Of a stretch of DNA of 64,000 nucleotides, positions 8,623-16,684 are shown piece after piece. Every line of letters starts with the position of its first letter. Within the stretch, counting starts at the first letter, position 1. The notes beneath the pieces were generated by a model, which made no database searches, was not told the origin of the DNA, and was given only the letters and a program-made list of their open reading frames with translations. The position numbers were made by a program, and so were the translations under genes. The stretch lies in contig JAFABB010000028.1 of assembly GCA_023426245.1 (NCBI GenBank), forward strand, positions 62,001 through 126,000. The letters run 5' to 3'. The DNA comes from Bacillota bacterium (lineage in GTDB: Bacteria; Bacillota; UBA4882; UBA8346).

Positions 8623-8997
8623 ATGTTCATAAATATGATATGGGTAATGGTCGGCGGTGGATTGGGTTCGGTTTGCAGATACCTGCTTTCATTACTGGGG
8701 GCAAAGATATTTGGCAATAGTTTTCCCATAGGAACCCTAAGCGTTAATTTATTGGGGTGTTTTCTGATTGGGCTGGGCTTTTCGCTGGCGGAAAGAAATG
8801 TTCTTTCCCCGACGGTGCAATTACTGTTTATGACGGGGTTTCTTGGCGGATTAACGACTTTCTCAACGTATGCGCTGGAAAGTGCCCATTATGTCGGTAA
8901 TGGTCAGTTATATAGCGCATTACTCAATATTGCCGCCAATGACGTACCCGGTTTAGTCCTTGTTTTTCTCGGACTTTGGCTCTGTAAGGGTGATTGA
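8623..8997 (+). CDS. fluC: Fluoride channel FluC (CrcB)
   Basis: 124 residues and four membrane helices, full size for this dimeric dual-topology fluoride exporter. Family motifs are GGGLGSVCRYLLS near the N-terminus, GTLSVNLLGCFLIG around residue 40, and GFLGGLTTFSTYALE in helix 3, which includes the break and the pore-lining TTFST. I chose ATG 8623, with AGGAG at 8610-8614; an in-frame TTG at 8575 lies just after the riboswitch terminator and has no ribosome site. Only one fluC is present, so it would act as a homodimer, unlike the paired fluC genes common in Bacillota. Controlled by the upstream riboswitch. Confidence 0.95.
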   Translation: MFINMIWVMVGGGLGSVCRYLLSLLGAKIFGNSFPIGTLSVNLLGCFLIGLGFSLAERNVLSPTVQLLFMTGFLGGLTTFSTYALESAHYVGNGQLYSALLNIAANDVPGLVLVFLGLWLCKGD

Positions 8998-9001
8998 AGA
9001 A

Positions 9002-9160
9002 ATGGTAGTGGTTGACAGGGAGCAGTACCCCAAAGGAACGATTACTTCCGGTGATCTGATGCAAAAAGCGGGATTACCCATCCATTTGGGGTTGCTTCAG
9101 AAATTGGATCAGAATAAAGTGAACGCCTTTATTGAGAGCATTGTTCATGGATGCCTATAA
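9002..9160 (+). CDS. Small unrecognised ORF following fluC
   Basis: 52 codons from ATG 9002, five bases after the fluC stop. The product has a soluble, amphipathic look (..QYPKGTITSGDLMQKAGLPIHLGLLQKLDQNK..). I do not recognise it. The stop falls inside the first copy of the dispersed structured repeat, so the 3' end may be truncated. The weak AAGGG ribosome site at 8986-8990 is 11 bases from the start. It could be a degraded remnant of a fluC-partner gene; the evidence for expression is slight. Confidence 0.35.
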   Translation: MVVVDREQYPKGTITSGDLMQKAGLPIHLGLLQKLDQNKVNAFIESIVHGCL

Positions 9161-9235
9161 TGAATGACCAGTATGATGGTCCACGGATTTCGCCGGCAGA
9201 GTGATTTTTGGAGTGACCAGAAAGGAATCTATTTT
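9143..9235. repeat. Structured intergenic repeat, copy 1
   Basis: Shares TTCAT..CCTA.AATGAATGACC, then AGTAT.ATGGTCCACGGATTTC, GCCGGC and GAGTGA, through CCAGAAAGGAA with copies 2 and 3. It begins in the end of the small ORF and diverges after about 9235, so the third hairpin of the unit is absent. Confidence 0.8.
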
Positions 9236-9400
9236 TTTCGCGGTGGCTATTAGCATTCAAACTGTGAACTTTTGATTTTTTTATCATGGTACCCTAATCG
9301 CTGCCTTTTTTGAAAAAACAACCGGGGTTGACCGGAATCGAACGCCGGAATGTCGATGGATGGAAAAAACGGGCAGGGCGATGAGTGCGCAGGGCAGGGG

Positions 9401-9463
9401 GTCGCGCATATATACCGAACCGTTGCGTATATCTACCCGAGGGTTGCGCGTATATACCGAACC
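9401..9463. repeat. Three tandem 21-bp repeats
   Basis: Three units of 21 bp, starting at 9401, 9422 and 9443, follow the pattern GTYGCGYRTATATACCGAACC, with the middle unit more diverged (CTACCCGAGG). The length is a multiple of three and both strands stay open through it, but neither reading looks like a real protein. Confidence 0.8.
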
Positions 9464-9556
9464 TTTTTTTCGCAAGTGCAGCATGGGTCGCGCCATTTGT
9501 GACGCGCTGCTGCCGGAGTGGGGCGGTTAAAGGGAAAGTAGTTTATTTTTCTTTTT

Positions 9557-9601
9557 TTAATGGAGGACCGGTATTGGGGTCTACGGGTTCACCGGCGGGC
9601 T
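9557..9601. repeat. Structured intergenic repeat, degenerate copy
   Basis: AATGGAGGACCGGTATTGGG.GTCTACGGGTTCACCGGC follows the core of copies 1-3 (GAATGACCGGTATTATGGTCCATCGATTTCACCGGC) with several changes, and directly abuts copy 2. CCGGT and ACCGG remain able to pair. Confidence 0.55.
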
Positions 9602-9604
9602 TCC

Positions 9605-9741
9605 TTATTCATGACGCCTGAAAATGAATGACCGGTATTATGGTCCATCGATTTCACCGGCTGAGTGACATCTTTTGGAGCGGCCAGAAAGGAACCTACG
9701 CTCGCAAGCGAGCGGCAAGGCCGCCAGCACCTACAGATTCC
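9605..9741. repeat. Structured intergenic repeat, copy 2
   Basis: About 135 bp. Hairpin 1 pairs ATTCAT (9607-9612) with ATGAAT (9624-9629). Hairpin 2 pairs CCGGT (9632-9636) with ACCGG (about 9656-9660). Hairpin 3 pairs GCTCGC (9700-9705) with GCGAGC (9708-9713). The unit ends in GCACCTACAGATTCC. Compared with copy 3 the hairpin-3 stem has changed on both sides while still pairing. Confidence 0.8.
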
Positions 9742-9817
9742 CCGGAGTCTAAAAGAGTCCGCAACCTTCCTTCTTTTAGTAACTTATTCGAAAAATTCCG
9801 GTTTCGTTCCTCTCCAT

Positions 9818-10086
9818 GAAAGAAACATGGATATATTTTATACAACCCCCATTTGCCCCACTGTCCCACAACCCCGGATGCCGTCTTGGTTTCAAGAGTT
9901 GGCCTATGAGGAGGAAGATTTCTTTCTCACAGCCGGAGTTGTTTTTCGATTTCGGGACGGTCGAAGACCAATTTTTTATAACGCCTTGCCCAAGGGTGTC
10001 CCTACGGCTTAAAGCCCAGCAGTGAGTGGGTTTATGGGTGATGTGGGGCAGAGGGGGTGTTATACGGAAATATATCTATTTCTTTT
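9818..10086. repeat. Long imperfect inverted repeat
   Basis: The segment AAAGAAACATGGATATATTT through CCCCCATTTGCCCCACTGTCCC (9818-9877) reappears, with substitutions and small gaps, as the reverse complement at about 10020-10086 (shared blocks GATATATTT, CCCC, GCCCCAC, CCCA). The arms enclose about 140 bp. A transcript could fold into a large stem, or this may be a decayed non-autonomous mobile element. The interior has no recognisable gene. Confidence 0.55.
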
Positions 10087-10282
10087 GGAGTTTGGGTTAG
10101 GAAATAAAAATTATTTATATTTATGAATATCATTATAATAGTTTTTTCCATATTTTTCAATATTATCAGAGAGAATGTTTTGGGAAAAAGGCTTGAGGAG
10201 ATTGGGATTGGAGAGGGCGAAAAAGTATGGATTTTTTTGGGAAATTTGGGAAGGGGATTTGGACGGGGTGTTTTGTTATTGC

Positions 10283-10420
10283 TTTATTCATGACGACTAA
10301 AATGAATGACCAGTATTGTGGTCCACGAATTTCACCGGCTAAGTGACTTTTCGAGGCGCCCAAAAATGTCACCTAAGCTCATAGAATGAGCTGCAAAGGC
10401 GTCGGCACCTACGGATTCCG
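10283..10420. repeat. Structured intergenic repeat, copy 3
   Basis: Hairpin 1 pairs ATTCAT (10286-10291) with ATGAAT (10302-10307). Hairpin 2 region is CCAGT ... ACCGG with one mismatch. Hairpin 3 pairs AGCTCAT (10376-10382) with ATGAGCT (10386-10392). The unit ends in GGCACCTACGGATTCC. The same 5' and 3' borders as copy 2 define the unit. Confidence 0.8.
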
Positions 10421-10431
10421 AACTAAAACCA

Positions 10432-10463
10432 ATCAGGGCAATGTTCAAACCGATTGCCCTGAT
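10432..10463 (-). terminator. Terminator-like hairpin downstream of flotillin
   Basis: ATCAGGGCAAT (10432-10442) and ATTGCCCTGAT (10453-10463) form a perfect 11-bp stem with a 10-base loop. A short T-run follows on either strand; the minus-strand flotillin unit ends 58 bases away. Confidence 0.65.
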
Positions 10464-10520
10464 GTTTTGTAGATGGCTGCTTTTTTGCAAGCAGGTTCGT
10501 TGACTGGTTTTCAGAATGAA

Positions 10521-11981
10521 TTATTTGGCTGGAGGCTTGGGAGAACTCGAGTCTGGTATCGCTGATCCGGCTTCTTCTTTAGCGGCACCGGTTTCTTCTG
10601 CTGCCGCATAAGACTCACCTTTAATCTGTTCCCCTAAGTAATTCGGTAGTTGTAAACCGGCAGTCCGGAATAGTTCATCGAGAGGTGGGATTGATTTGAG
10701 CATACCTGCCAGAAAATTGGCGGTCGTCGGTGAACCGTTATTACCCATCGAATCCCAAACCGTAATTTTGTCAATTTTCAAATTCTTAATAGCTTCTACT
10801 TGGGTTTTAACTATCTCCGGGAGTTTGTCCGCAATCATCAACATAGCGGCTTTATTGGCATCGCCACCGGCTGCCTCAACAATTTTTCGGAAACCATCTG
10901 CTTGTTTACTGAGGATTTCATTAATGCCTTTGGCCCGGGCTTCCATTTCAAGCAGGATTCCATCAGCTTCACCTTTGGCTAAACGGCGGGTTTTCTCGGC
11001 CTCGGCTTCAGCGGCGATTTGTACCTGTTGTTTATCGATTTCAGCGGGGATTACGATATCTGCTGTTCTAGTAGCACGTTCCCGTTCCGAACGGGCAAGT
11101 TCCGCTTCTTGCTCGGCTTGATAGGCTTCCTCAAGAGATTTGGCAGTTTGGACCTTCTCCGCCGCAGTAGCTTTGCGGTTGGCTTCAGCCTCTTTTTCGC
11201 GCCGATCGGCCTCGGAATTGGCAATCGTTATTTTAGCAAGATTTTCACCTTCAACTGCTTTCGAGTTCGCTAGGGAGACCTGAATCCGCTGATCCCGCTG
11301 AGCGTTAGCTTGACCGATGGATCCATCCCGGTCCTTCTCCGCAACACTTTTTTTAGCGTCATTGATGGCCTTCGCAGCGGCTTCTTTTCCCAATGCTTCG
11401 ATGTAACCGGATTCGTCTTTGATATCGGTAACATTCACATTAATAAGTTTTAAACCGATTTTTTTCAATTCGGCTTCAACGTTGTTGGAGACATTGGCTA
11501 AGAATTTATCCCGGTCGGAATTGATCTCTTCAATATCCATGGTGGCGATAACCAGACGGAGTTGACCGAAGATGATGTCTTTCGCCAAATCCTGAATAAT
11601 TTCCAGTTTAAGCCCGAGTAATCTCTCGGCGGCATTGGTCATCACGCCTTGTTCGGTGGAAATACCTACCGTAAAGCGGGAGGGGACATCGACCCGAATA
11701 TTTTGTTTGCTTAATGCCTTGGTTAAGTTGACCTCGATCGAGAAAGGAGTTAGATCCAAGAACTGATAATCCTGAATGACCGGCCAGACAAAAGCGGCGC
11801 CGCCATGAATGCAAGTCGCCGAACGGACGCTGCCATCCTTGGTCTTGCCGGTCCTGCCGTAGACAACGAGAACTTTGTCAGAGGGACATCGTTTGAAACG
11901 CTTCAGCATGGATGCAAAGGTTATAAAGATTACCACTACAATAACAATAACTAATATCAAAAAGTATTGATCGCCGAACAA
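10521..11981 (-). CDS. floT: Flotillin-family membrane scaffold protein
   Basis: 486 residues. One N-terminal membrane segment (about 5-28), then a PHB/SPFH domain (about 35-190, including FLDLTPFSIEVNLTKALSKQ and GLKLINVNVTDIKDESGYIE). A long charged coiled coil rich in E-A-K repeats spans about 200-350, ahead of the family end that includes DKITVWDSMG. Flotillins organise membrane microdomains. TTG at 11981 is the start: GGAGG lies eight bases upstream and no better start is in frame. It follows the NfeD-like gene by 39 bases, matching the conserved yuaF-floT / yqiJ-yqiK pairing. The C-terminus ends in an alanine/proline-rich tail. Confidence 0.93.
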   Translation of the reverse strand: MFGDQYFLILVIVIVVVIFITFASMLKRFKRCPSDKVLVVYGRTGKTKDGSVRSATCIHGGAAFVWPVIQDYQFLDLTPFSIEVNLTKALSKQNIRVDVPSRFTVGISTEQGVMTNAAERLLGLKLEIIQDLAKDIIFGQLRLVIATMDIEEINSDRDKFLANVSNNVEAELKKIGLKLINVNVTDIKDESGYIEALGKEAAAKAINDAKKSVAEKDRDGSIGQANAQRDQRIQVSLANSKAVEGENLAKITIANSEADRREKEAEANRKATAAEKVQTAKSLEEAYQAEQEAELARSERERATRTADIVIPAEIDKQQVQIAAEAEAEKTRRLAKGEADGILLEMEARAKGINEILSKQADGFRKIVEAAGGDANKAAMLMIADKLPEIVKTQVEAIKNLKIDKITVWDSMGNNGSPTTANFLAGMLKSIPPLDELFRTAGLQLPNYLGEQIKGESYAAAEETGAAKEEAGSAIPDSSSPKPPAK

Positions 11982-12020
11982 TTGCTCAACCTCCTTATAT
12001 AGTAAAGACCATTCAAAGGA

Positions 12021-12602
12021 TTACTTTTTCTTAACCACTAAAATCTGGTCGTTAACAACTTCGGTCACTGTAACCGGCGTGCCGGTGGGTAAGGCGTCTT
12101 CATGGGTCATGGCTTCCATTTCACGAACCGAGCCTTGAATCGTAAGTTGCACTTGTCCCATACCGGACATTTTCCCGGGAATCGGGAGATATACACGGCC
12201 AGGGGCGTTAACGGCGTTGGTCAGACGGATATTGCCGCTTTGGGTAAGCTTGGTCATGCAGAAAAGGATTCCCGTTACTGCAAACATTAAGAACGATCCG
12301 ACCATAAAAGCAATAAGAACAGTAATAATGGGGTTAAAACCGGCGTGAACGGCGAAAATTCCGGCCCAACCGAACCCGGTGAAGAAGATGATGAAGTTGC
12401 GCAAAGTAAAGAGGCGGAATCCGTCCATGGAGTCGGCATCGTGATTGATATCAAAACCATCGTGAACATCGAAGCCACTATCATGCCAGTCAATACCGAT
12501 CATGGTTAAAATAAGTTGCAACGAAAAAACAATGGAGAATGGTATGGCAAAATACCAGAATATTCTCTCAAATACCGGAATACTGTTCCACCATTGCCCC
12601 AT
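12021..12602 (-). CDS. NfeD-like membrane protein, flotillin partner
   Basis: 193 residues. Hydrophobic segments at about 15-40, 75-100 and 102-125 are followed by a soluble beta-rich C-terminal domain (about 135-190, ..NAPGRVYLPIPGKMSGMGQV.. and ..VTVTEVVNDQILVVKKK) with the OB-fold look of NfeD proteins. A loop after helix 1 is rich in aspartate and histidine (DWHDSGFDVHDGFDINHD), a possible metal-binding patch. I chose ATG 12602, eight bases after AGGTGG; the longer GTG start overlaps that ribosome site. Position just upstream of the flotillin gene supports a shared membrane role. Confidence 0.85.
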   Translation of the reverse strand: MGQWWNSIPVFERIFWYFAIPFSIVFSLQLILTMIGIDWHDSGFDVHDGFDINHDADSMDGFRLFTLRNFIIFFTGFGWAGIFAVHAGFNPIITVLIAFMVGSFLMFAVTGILFCMTKLTQSGNIRLTNAVNAPGRVYLPIPGKMSGMGQVQLTIQGSVREMEAMTHEDALPTGTPVTVTEVVNDQILVVKKK

Positions 12603-13194
12603 TTTTAGTTCCACCTTTCGTATTATCTGGTAATAATTTTAATTTCACCATTTTTTATGTATCTCCTTCTTTATGTGATATTTGAGGATAAAAAGAAGGA
12701 TATCGTTAATTAAAGCATACCAAGTATAGGGTAAAGGTAGGGCATAGGCCATGAAACGGGTTTGAATTTTCAAACTCCAGGAATCCGGGGAAATCATGGG
12801 CGTCGAACTGTTGGATCATGGGATAACGGGAGAGAGGAGTTATATAAGTTTGAAGGAAAAAGGAATGTTATGAAATGAAAAGGGTAAAAACAGATGGAAA
12901 GAAAATTTTCAGGACAACCTCTCTGCGTCTGCAGCACCAAAAGGTACTGACGTCTCTGCGGGATTTAGGAAGTTTATTGGCCCCATGAACAGTCAGAGAT
13001 TTCAGACTTCAAACTTTATCCTTAAAACTTCCGCTAAAGCCCCTCAAATACAAAATCTATTTTTCCAAAAGGAATTCATCGTATTTAGCTGGAATATAAC
13101 TCATTAGCTGTCTTAATGGTATCTAAAATATTGCATGTTTATAAGCTCTTTTCACCCAGTGACAACAGGGTCATTCCCCAGAGGAGTGTGATGG
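12603..13194. other. 590-bp intergenic region, no feature recognised
   Basis: Separates the divergently transcribed NfeD/flotillin and two-component units and so should hold promoters for both. I see no convincing ORF, riboswitch or repeat. A ribosome site GAGGAG lies at 13181-13186 for the kinase gene. Confidence 0.5.
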
Positions 13195-14433
13195 TTGATG
13201 TCCCAAACAATTTTTCAGCTGATTACTCCTCTGTTGGTTATGATTGCCCATATCGCGGTATTGGTACAATTTCATTGGCATCCTGAAATCAGAACCTTTT
13301 TGCCGGTGAGATGGGAGTATCAATTTTATGCATTACTTTTCCTTTCCTTTATCCTGTCGTTCATGCTGCCCTTTTACCGTCGCCGGACGGTAGCCGTTTG
13401 GTCCATTCTGATTTTCTTGAGTATCATTATGATAGTCCTGGGTTTGCCCCTCGGAGGATATCTTGCCGTAAAGCTTACTTTATTGATAATTTTGATCATT
13501 GAGATCTTCGAATATACTTCACTCTGGAGCGGCATTATCTTTTCTTGCGGGTTATTGGGTTTGGTGATCCACTTGCAATATTCGCCGGTTAATGCTTGGG
13601 GCTTGGTATTGGCGGTTGCTTCCAAAGAAGATTTGTTCTCATTTGCAGTCTACGCCGGATTTACCATTCTATTCAACGGGATGATTCGCTATCTCCGGGA
13701 TAATCAGTCCTTGGCAACGGAAATTAAAAAGAATTATCAGGAAGCAAACTTTCACCTGGCCCAAGTCAATATGCAACTTCAGGAATATGCGGTAACTGCG
13801 GGACAGCAGGCGGTTTTTGAGGAGCGGAAAAGAGCGGCCCGAGAAATTCACGATACCTTGGCCTATACCCTGACCAATTTGGTGATGATGTTGAAAGCAG
13901 CCAGGTATTTGGTGAAACCCGGAGAAAATGAGTTGCTCACGCAAATCGAATTAACCCACAAACAGGCAAACGAAGGTCTGAACGAAGTACACCGGACTTT
14001 ACAAGCTTTACGGCCGGTCCAATTGAGCCGGGATACCGGACTGGCGGCAATTTATCATTTGGTGACCACCTTTGCCAAAGCCACCCAAATCGAAGTGAAC
14101 TTAAATTTGGGCAACGCCCCCTTGGAATTTGGTGAAGAAGTCGATTTGGTCGTCTACCGGTTCGTTCAAGAAGGCATTACCAATGCCCTGCGTCATGGAC
14201 GGGCGACCCAAATCTCGGTCTCCTTTTCCTTCATGGGAAATCAGGTTCACATCCTGATCCAAGACAATGGCATTGGCGCGGATGATGCCCATGAGGGATT
14301 CGGTTTGACCGGAATGAGGGAACGAATCGAGAAGTTGGGAGGCAGATTGGAAACTTCCAGCAGTTTAGGCGGAGGTTTTAAGCTTGCAGGTTTGATCCCA
14401 ATCCAAACAGGAGTCGCATATGGAAAAGATTAA
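13195..14433 (+). CDS. NarL-family sensor histidine kinase
   Basis: 412 residues. Five or six membrane segments fill residues 1-175, then a short coiled coil, a HisKA_3 dimerisation domain with the phospho-acceptor in AAREIHDTLAYTLTNLVMML (about 222-241), and an HATPase_c domain with VVYRFVQEGITNALRHG, IQDNGIGADD and GFGLTGMRERIEKLGG. The layout resembles DesK/LiaS kinases that sense membrane or envelope state; no extracellular sensor domain is visible. TTG 13195 and ATG 13198 are both acceptable starts after GAGGAG. The gene overlaps the response regulator by 14 bp. Confidence 0.93.
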   Translation: MMSQTIFQLITPLLVMIAHIAVLVQFHWHPEIRTFLPVRWEYQFYALLFLSFILSFMLPFYRRRTVAVWSILIFLSIIMIVLGLPLGGYLAVKLTLLIILIIEIFEYTSLWSGIIFSCGLLGLVIHLQYSPVNAWGLVLAVASKEDLFSFAVYAGFTILFNGMIRYLRDNQSLATEIKKNYQEANFHLAQVNMQLQEYAVTAGQQAVFEERKRAAREIHDTLAYTLTNLVMMLKAARYLVKPGENELLTQIELTHKQANEGLNEVHRTLQALRPVQLSRDTGLAAIYHLVTTFAKATQIEVNLNLGNAPLEFGEEVDLVVYRFVQEGITNALRHGRATQISVSFSFMGNQVHILIQDNGIGADDAHEGFGLTGMRERIEKLGGRLETSSSLGGGFKLAGLIPIQTGVAYGKD

Positions 14434-15088
14434 GGTGTTACTGGTAGATGATCAAACTCTTTTTGTGGAGAGCCTGAAGACCGTTTTGGAGAAAGAAGCG
14501 GAAGACATCATCATCGTCGGCAAGGCATTCAACGGCCGGGATGCACTGGATATGGCCGCCTCCCGGGAACCCGATGTCATCCTGATGGATGTCCGGATGC
14601 CCGAGATGAACGGGGTTGAAAGCACCCGGGCGATTTTGGAGAAATTTCCGGATATCAAGGTCCTGATGCTGACGACCTTTGATGATGATGAATACGTTAT
14701 GGAAGCTTTGCGTTTTGGAGCGGTGGGTTATTTGTTGAAGAATGTTTCTTCTGCGGAACTGGTAGCGGCGATCCATGCCGTAAATGAAGGGGTCGTTTCG
14801 ATTGCTCCCAAAGTAGCTTCCAAACTGGTCAATAAATTGTTTCAACCGGCTGATGAAAGAATGCTCGCAAAAGAGCCGGTCCCGCCTGCCTGGATCAATG
14901 AATTAAGCCACCGGGAAAAGGAAATCTTGAGTTTGATCGCTAAAGGGTATGATAACAAGGAAATTGCCAAGAAACTTTATATCGGGGAACAAACCGTAAA
15001 AAACTATGTCAGTATTATTTATTACAAACTGGGGGTCCGGGACCGGGTTCTTGTGGCGAAAATGGCCACTGAAGCCGGGTTAACATAG
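14420..15088 (+). CDS. NarL/FixJ-family response regulator
   Basis: 222 residues. Receiver domain (1-125): acidic pocket VDD near residue 10, phospho-acceptor aspartate in DVILMDVRMPEMNGVE (about 56), TTFDDDEYVMEAL with the conserved threonine, and the KNVS lysine. LuxR-type helix-turn-helix at 155-222 (LSHREKEILSLIAKGYDNKEIAKKL). It is the partner of the overlapping kinase. A sugar ABC operon follows on the same strand beyond a terminator, so control of that operon is possible but not shown. Confidence 0.95.
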   Translation: MEKIKVLLVDDQTLFVESLKTVLEKEAEDIIIVGKAFNGRDALDMAASREPDVILMDVRMPEMNGVESTRAILEKFPDIKVLMLTTFDDDEYVMEALRFGAVGYLLKNVSSAELVAAIHAVNEGVVSIAPKVASKLVNKLFQPADERMLAKEPVPPAWINELSHREKEILSLIAKGYDNKEIAKKLYIGEQTVKNYVSIIYYKLGVRDRVLVAKMATEAGLT

Positions 15089-15134
15089 GGCATTCCACGG
15101 TATTAAATGTAAGTATCATCGTTGAGTTTTCCAT

Positions 15135-15164
15135 CCGTTGCCTCTCCGGGGTAGCGGTTTTTTT
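15135..15164 (+). terminator. Intrinsic terminator after the two-component genes
   Basis: CCGTTGCC (15135-15142) pairs with GGTAGCGG (15150-15157), using G-U pairs, followed by seven T. Confidence 0.75.
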
Positions 15165-15222
15165 ATTACTAGTACTAGTACCGTGGTAATGACACAAGTG
15201 AAATATTAAATGATATGATCAA

Positions 15223-15246
15223 GATGATTTTCGATCGAAATCATCA
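15223..15246. promoter_or_regulatory. Palindromic operator candidate upstream of the sugar ABC operon
   Basis: GATGATTTTCGATCGAAATCATC is a near-perfect palindrome (one extra T) 46 bases before the binding-protein start. Size and symmetry suit a dimeric regulator; which one is unknown. Confidence 0.45.
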
Positions 15247-15291
15247 TCATGGGGAGTTTGATAGCAAAACAACGGGAGGGAGCATTTTTCA

Positions 15292-16614
15292 ATGAAACCA
15301 CAAATCAAAATCGGGCGTTTTATGATTGTTCTCAGTTTGCTTTTGGTATTGATCATTCCACTCAGCGGAGTTTTGGCCAAAGCGAAGACTACTTTAAACG
15401 TATGGACTTTGACTGAGGGAGACGTTAATGAGTATGAACAGAAAGTAATCAACGCCTTTGAAAAAGCTTATCCGGACATTCAGATTAAGCTTCATACCGC
15501 GGAAAACGAATCATACAAAACGGCCATTCAAGTTGCCATCGGTTCCAATAATCCGCCGGATATCTTTTTTGTATGGGCGGGGGAATATACCGGAAAGTTT
15601 GTCCGGGCCAAACAAGTTGCCGATTTGACCAAGTCGTTCAATTCGGCTTGGGGCAAAGCATTTATGAAGGCCGCTTTAACTCCTTATACCTTCGGCAATA
15701 AGATCTATGCCGTACCCTATTCGGTAGAAGCCAAATATTTTTTCTATAATAAAGTCGCCTTTGCAAATCAGGATCTTGAAGCGCCGCGTACATGGGAAGA
15801 GTTGATCAGCGATGGTCAAAAGCTGAAAACCGCGGGACTGGTTCCGATCGCTTTTGGAGTATCTGAACCCTGGACGGGTTGCCACTATATTTCGATCTTA
15901 AATCAGAAACTGGTCGGCGAAAAAACAATGATGGAAGACTATGAATTAAGAAATCCCAAAGGGAAGTTATTTACCAATCCCGGTTATGTTCTGGCACTGA
16001 AAAAGTTAAAAGAACTACAGGATAAAGATTTGTTTAATCCGTCGGTGACCTCGGTTTCCAATGATATGGCCCGTGCTTTGTTCTTTTCCAGTAAATCGGC
16101 AATGATGTTTGGCGGAACATGGAATATGGCTGTGTGGGAAGGTATTAACAGTGCGGCTCCAAAAGATTTTAAGGCCAAATACGGCATGTTCCGCATGCCG
16201 GTTATCAAAGAAGGCAAGGGCAATCAAAATTATGTTTTGGGTGCGCCGATAGGATTCGCCATCTCCCCGAAGAGCAAAAACTTAAAGCAAGCTCAAACAT
16301 TCCTGCAATATTTTACCTCGCAAAAATCCCAAAAACAAATGGTGGGTGAACTCAAACGCCTCCCGGCTGTCGCGGGATGTGTTACTTCCGACAATGCCAG
16401 CGATAAATTGCGCTGGGTTTCAGAAGACATTGAAAAAGCCGACGGAATGGTCGGTTGGCTCGATACGGTCTTGGAGATTTCCATCTCCAATGTTTATCTT
16501 AATGGAATTCAGGCCATGTTGAACGGAACCTCAACTCCGGAACAGGTTATGGAATCTGTTCAAAAACAGGCCCAGAAAGTACAAGAACAAATAGGATCGA
16601 TCATTTATAAGTAA
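15292..16614 (+). CDS. CUT1-type ABC sugar-binding protein (extracellular solute-binding family 1)
   Basis: 440 residues. A signal peptide (about 1-30, ending VLA-KA) has no lipobox cysteine, so the product should be a soluble periplasmic protein rather than a lipoprotein. The mature protein opens TTLNVWTLTEGDVNEYEQKV and contains PDIFFVWAGEYTGKFV and KSAMMFGGTWNMAVWEG, typical of family 1 oligosaccharide binders. GGGAGG precedes the ATG. Two CUT1 permeases follow. No ATPase is encoded nearby, so a shared MsmX-type ATPase elsewhere is expected. The sugar bound is unknown; the downstream genes suggest a glycoside and a polyol. Confidence 0.92.
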   Translation: MKPQIKIGRFMIVLSLLLVLIIPLSGVLAKAKTTLNVWTLTEGDVNEYEQKVINAFEKAYPDIQIKLHTAENESYKTAIQVAIGSNNPPDIFFVWAGEYTGKFVRAKQVADLTKSFNSAWGKAFMKAALTPYTFGNKIYAVPYSVEAKYFFYNKVAFANQDLEAPRTWEELISDGQKLKTAGLVPIAFGVSEPWTGCHYISILNQKLVGEKTMMEDYELRNPKGKLFTNPGYVLALKKLKELQDKDLFNPSVTSVSNDMARALFFSSKSAMMFGGTWNMAVWEGINSAAPKDFKAKYGMFRMPVIKEGKGNQNYVLGAPIGFAISPKSKNLKQAQTFLQYFTSQKSQKQMVGELKRLPAVAGCVTSDNASDKLRWVSEDIEKADGMVGWLDTVLEISISNVYLNGIQAMLNGTSTPEQVMESVQKQAQKVQEQIGSIIYK

Positions 16615-16618
16615 CCGT

Positions 16619-16657
16619 AATTTTCAGGCCGGGACTTAAAATTCCGGCCTGAAAATT
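16619..16657 (+). promoter_or_regulatory. Stem-loop between binding protein and permease genes
   Basis: TTTTCAGGCCGG (16621-16632) and CCGGCCTGAAAA (16644-16655) form a perfect 12-bp stem without a following T-run. Such a hairpin probably stabilises the binding-protein mRNA or partly blocks read-through, as in other sugar ABC operons. Confidence 0.65.
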
Positions 16658-16684
16658 AAATTCGATCTGGGGGTAAGAAAACAA

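Noticed and set aside
9002..9160. DUF190-type partner of FluC
   Set aside because: The short product has a vague resemblance only; too short and lacking the family's core, so left unnamed.
9320..9350. tRNA-like T-arm sequence (GTTCGATTCC on the minus strand)
   Set aside because: No acceptor, D or anticodon arm can be placed around it; it is an isolated match in a repeat-rich spacer.
9284..10025. Several overlapping ORFs of 60-115 codons on both strands in the fluC-flotillin gap
   Set aside because: They run through repeats and the 21-bp tandem array, have no ribosome sites and no recognisable domains.
16619..16657. Strict terminator after the sugar-binding protein
   Set aside because: Strong stem but no T-run follows, so it is better read as an mRNA-stabilising hairpin within the operon.
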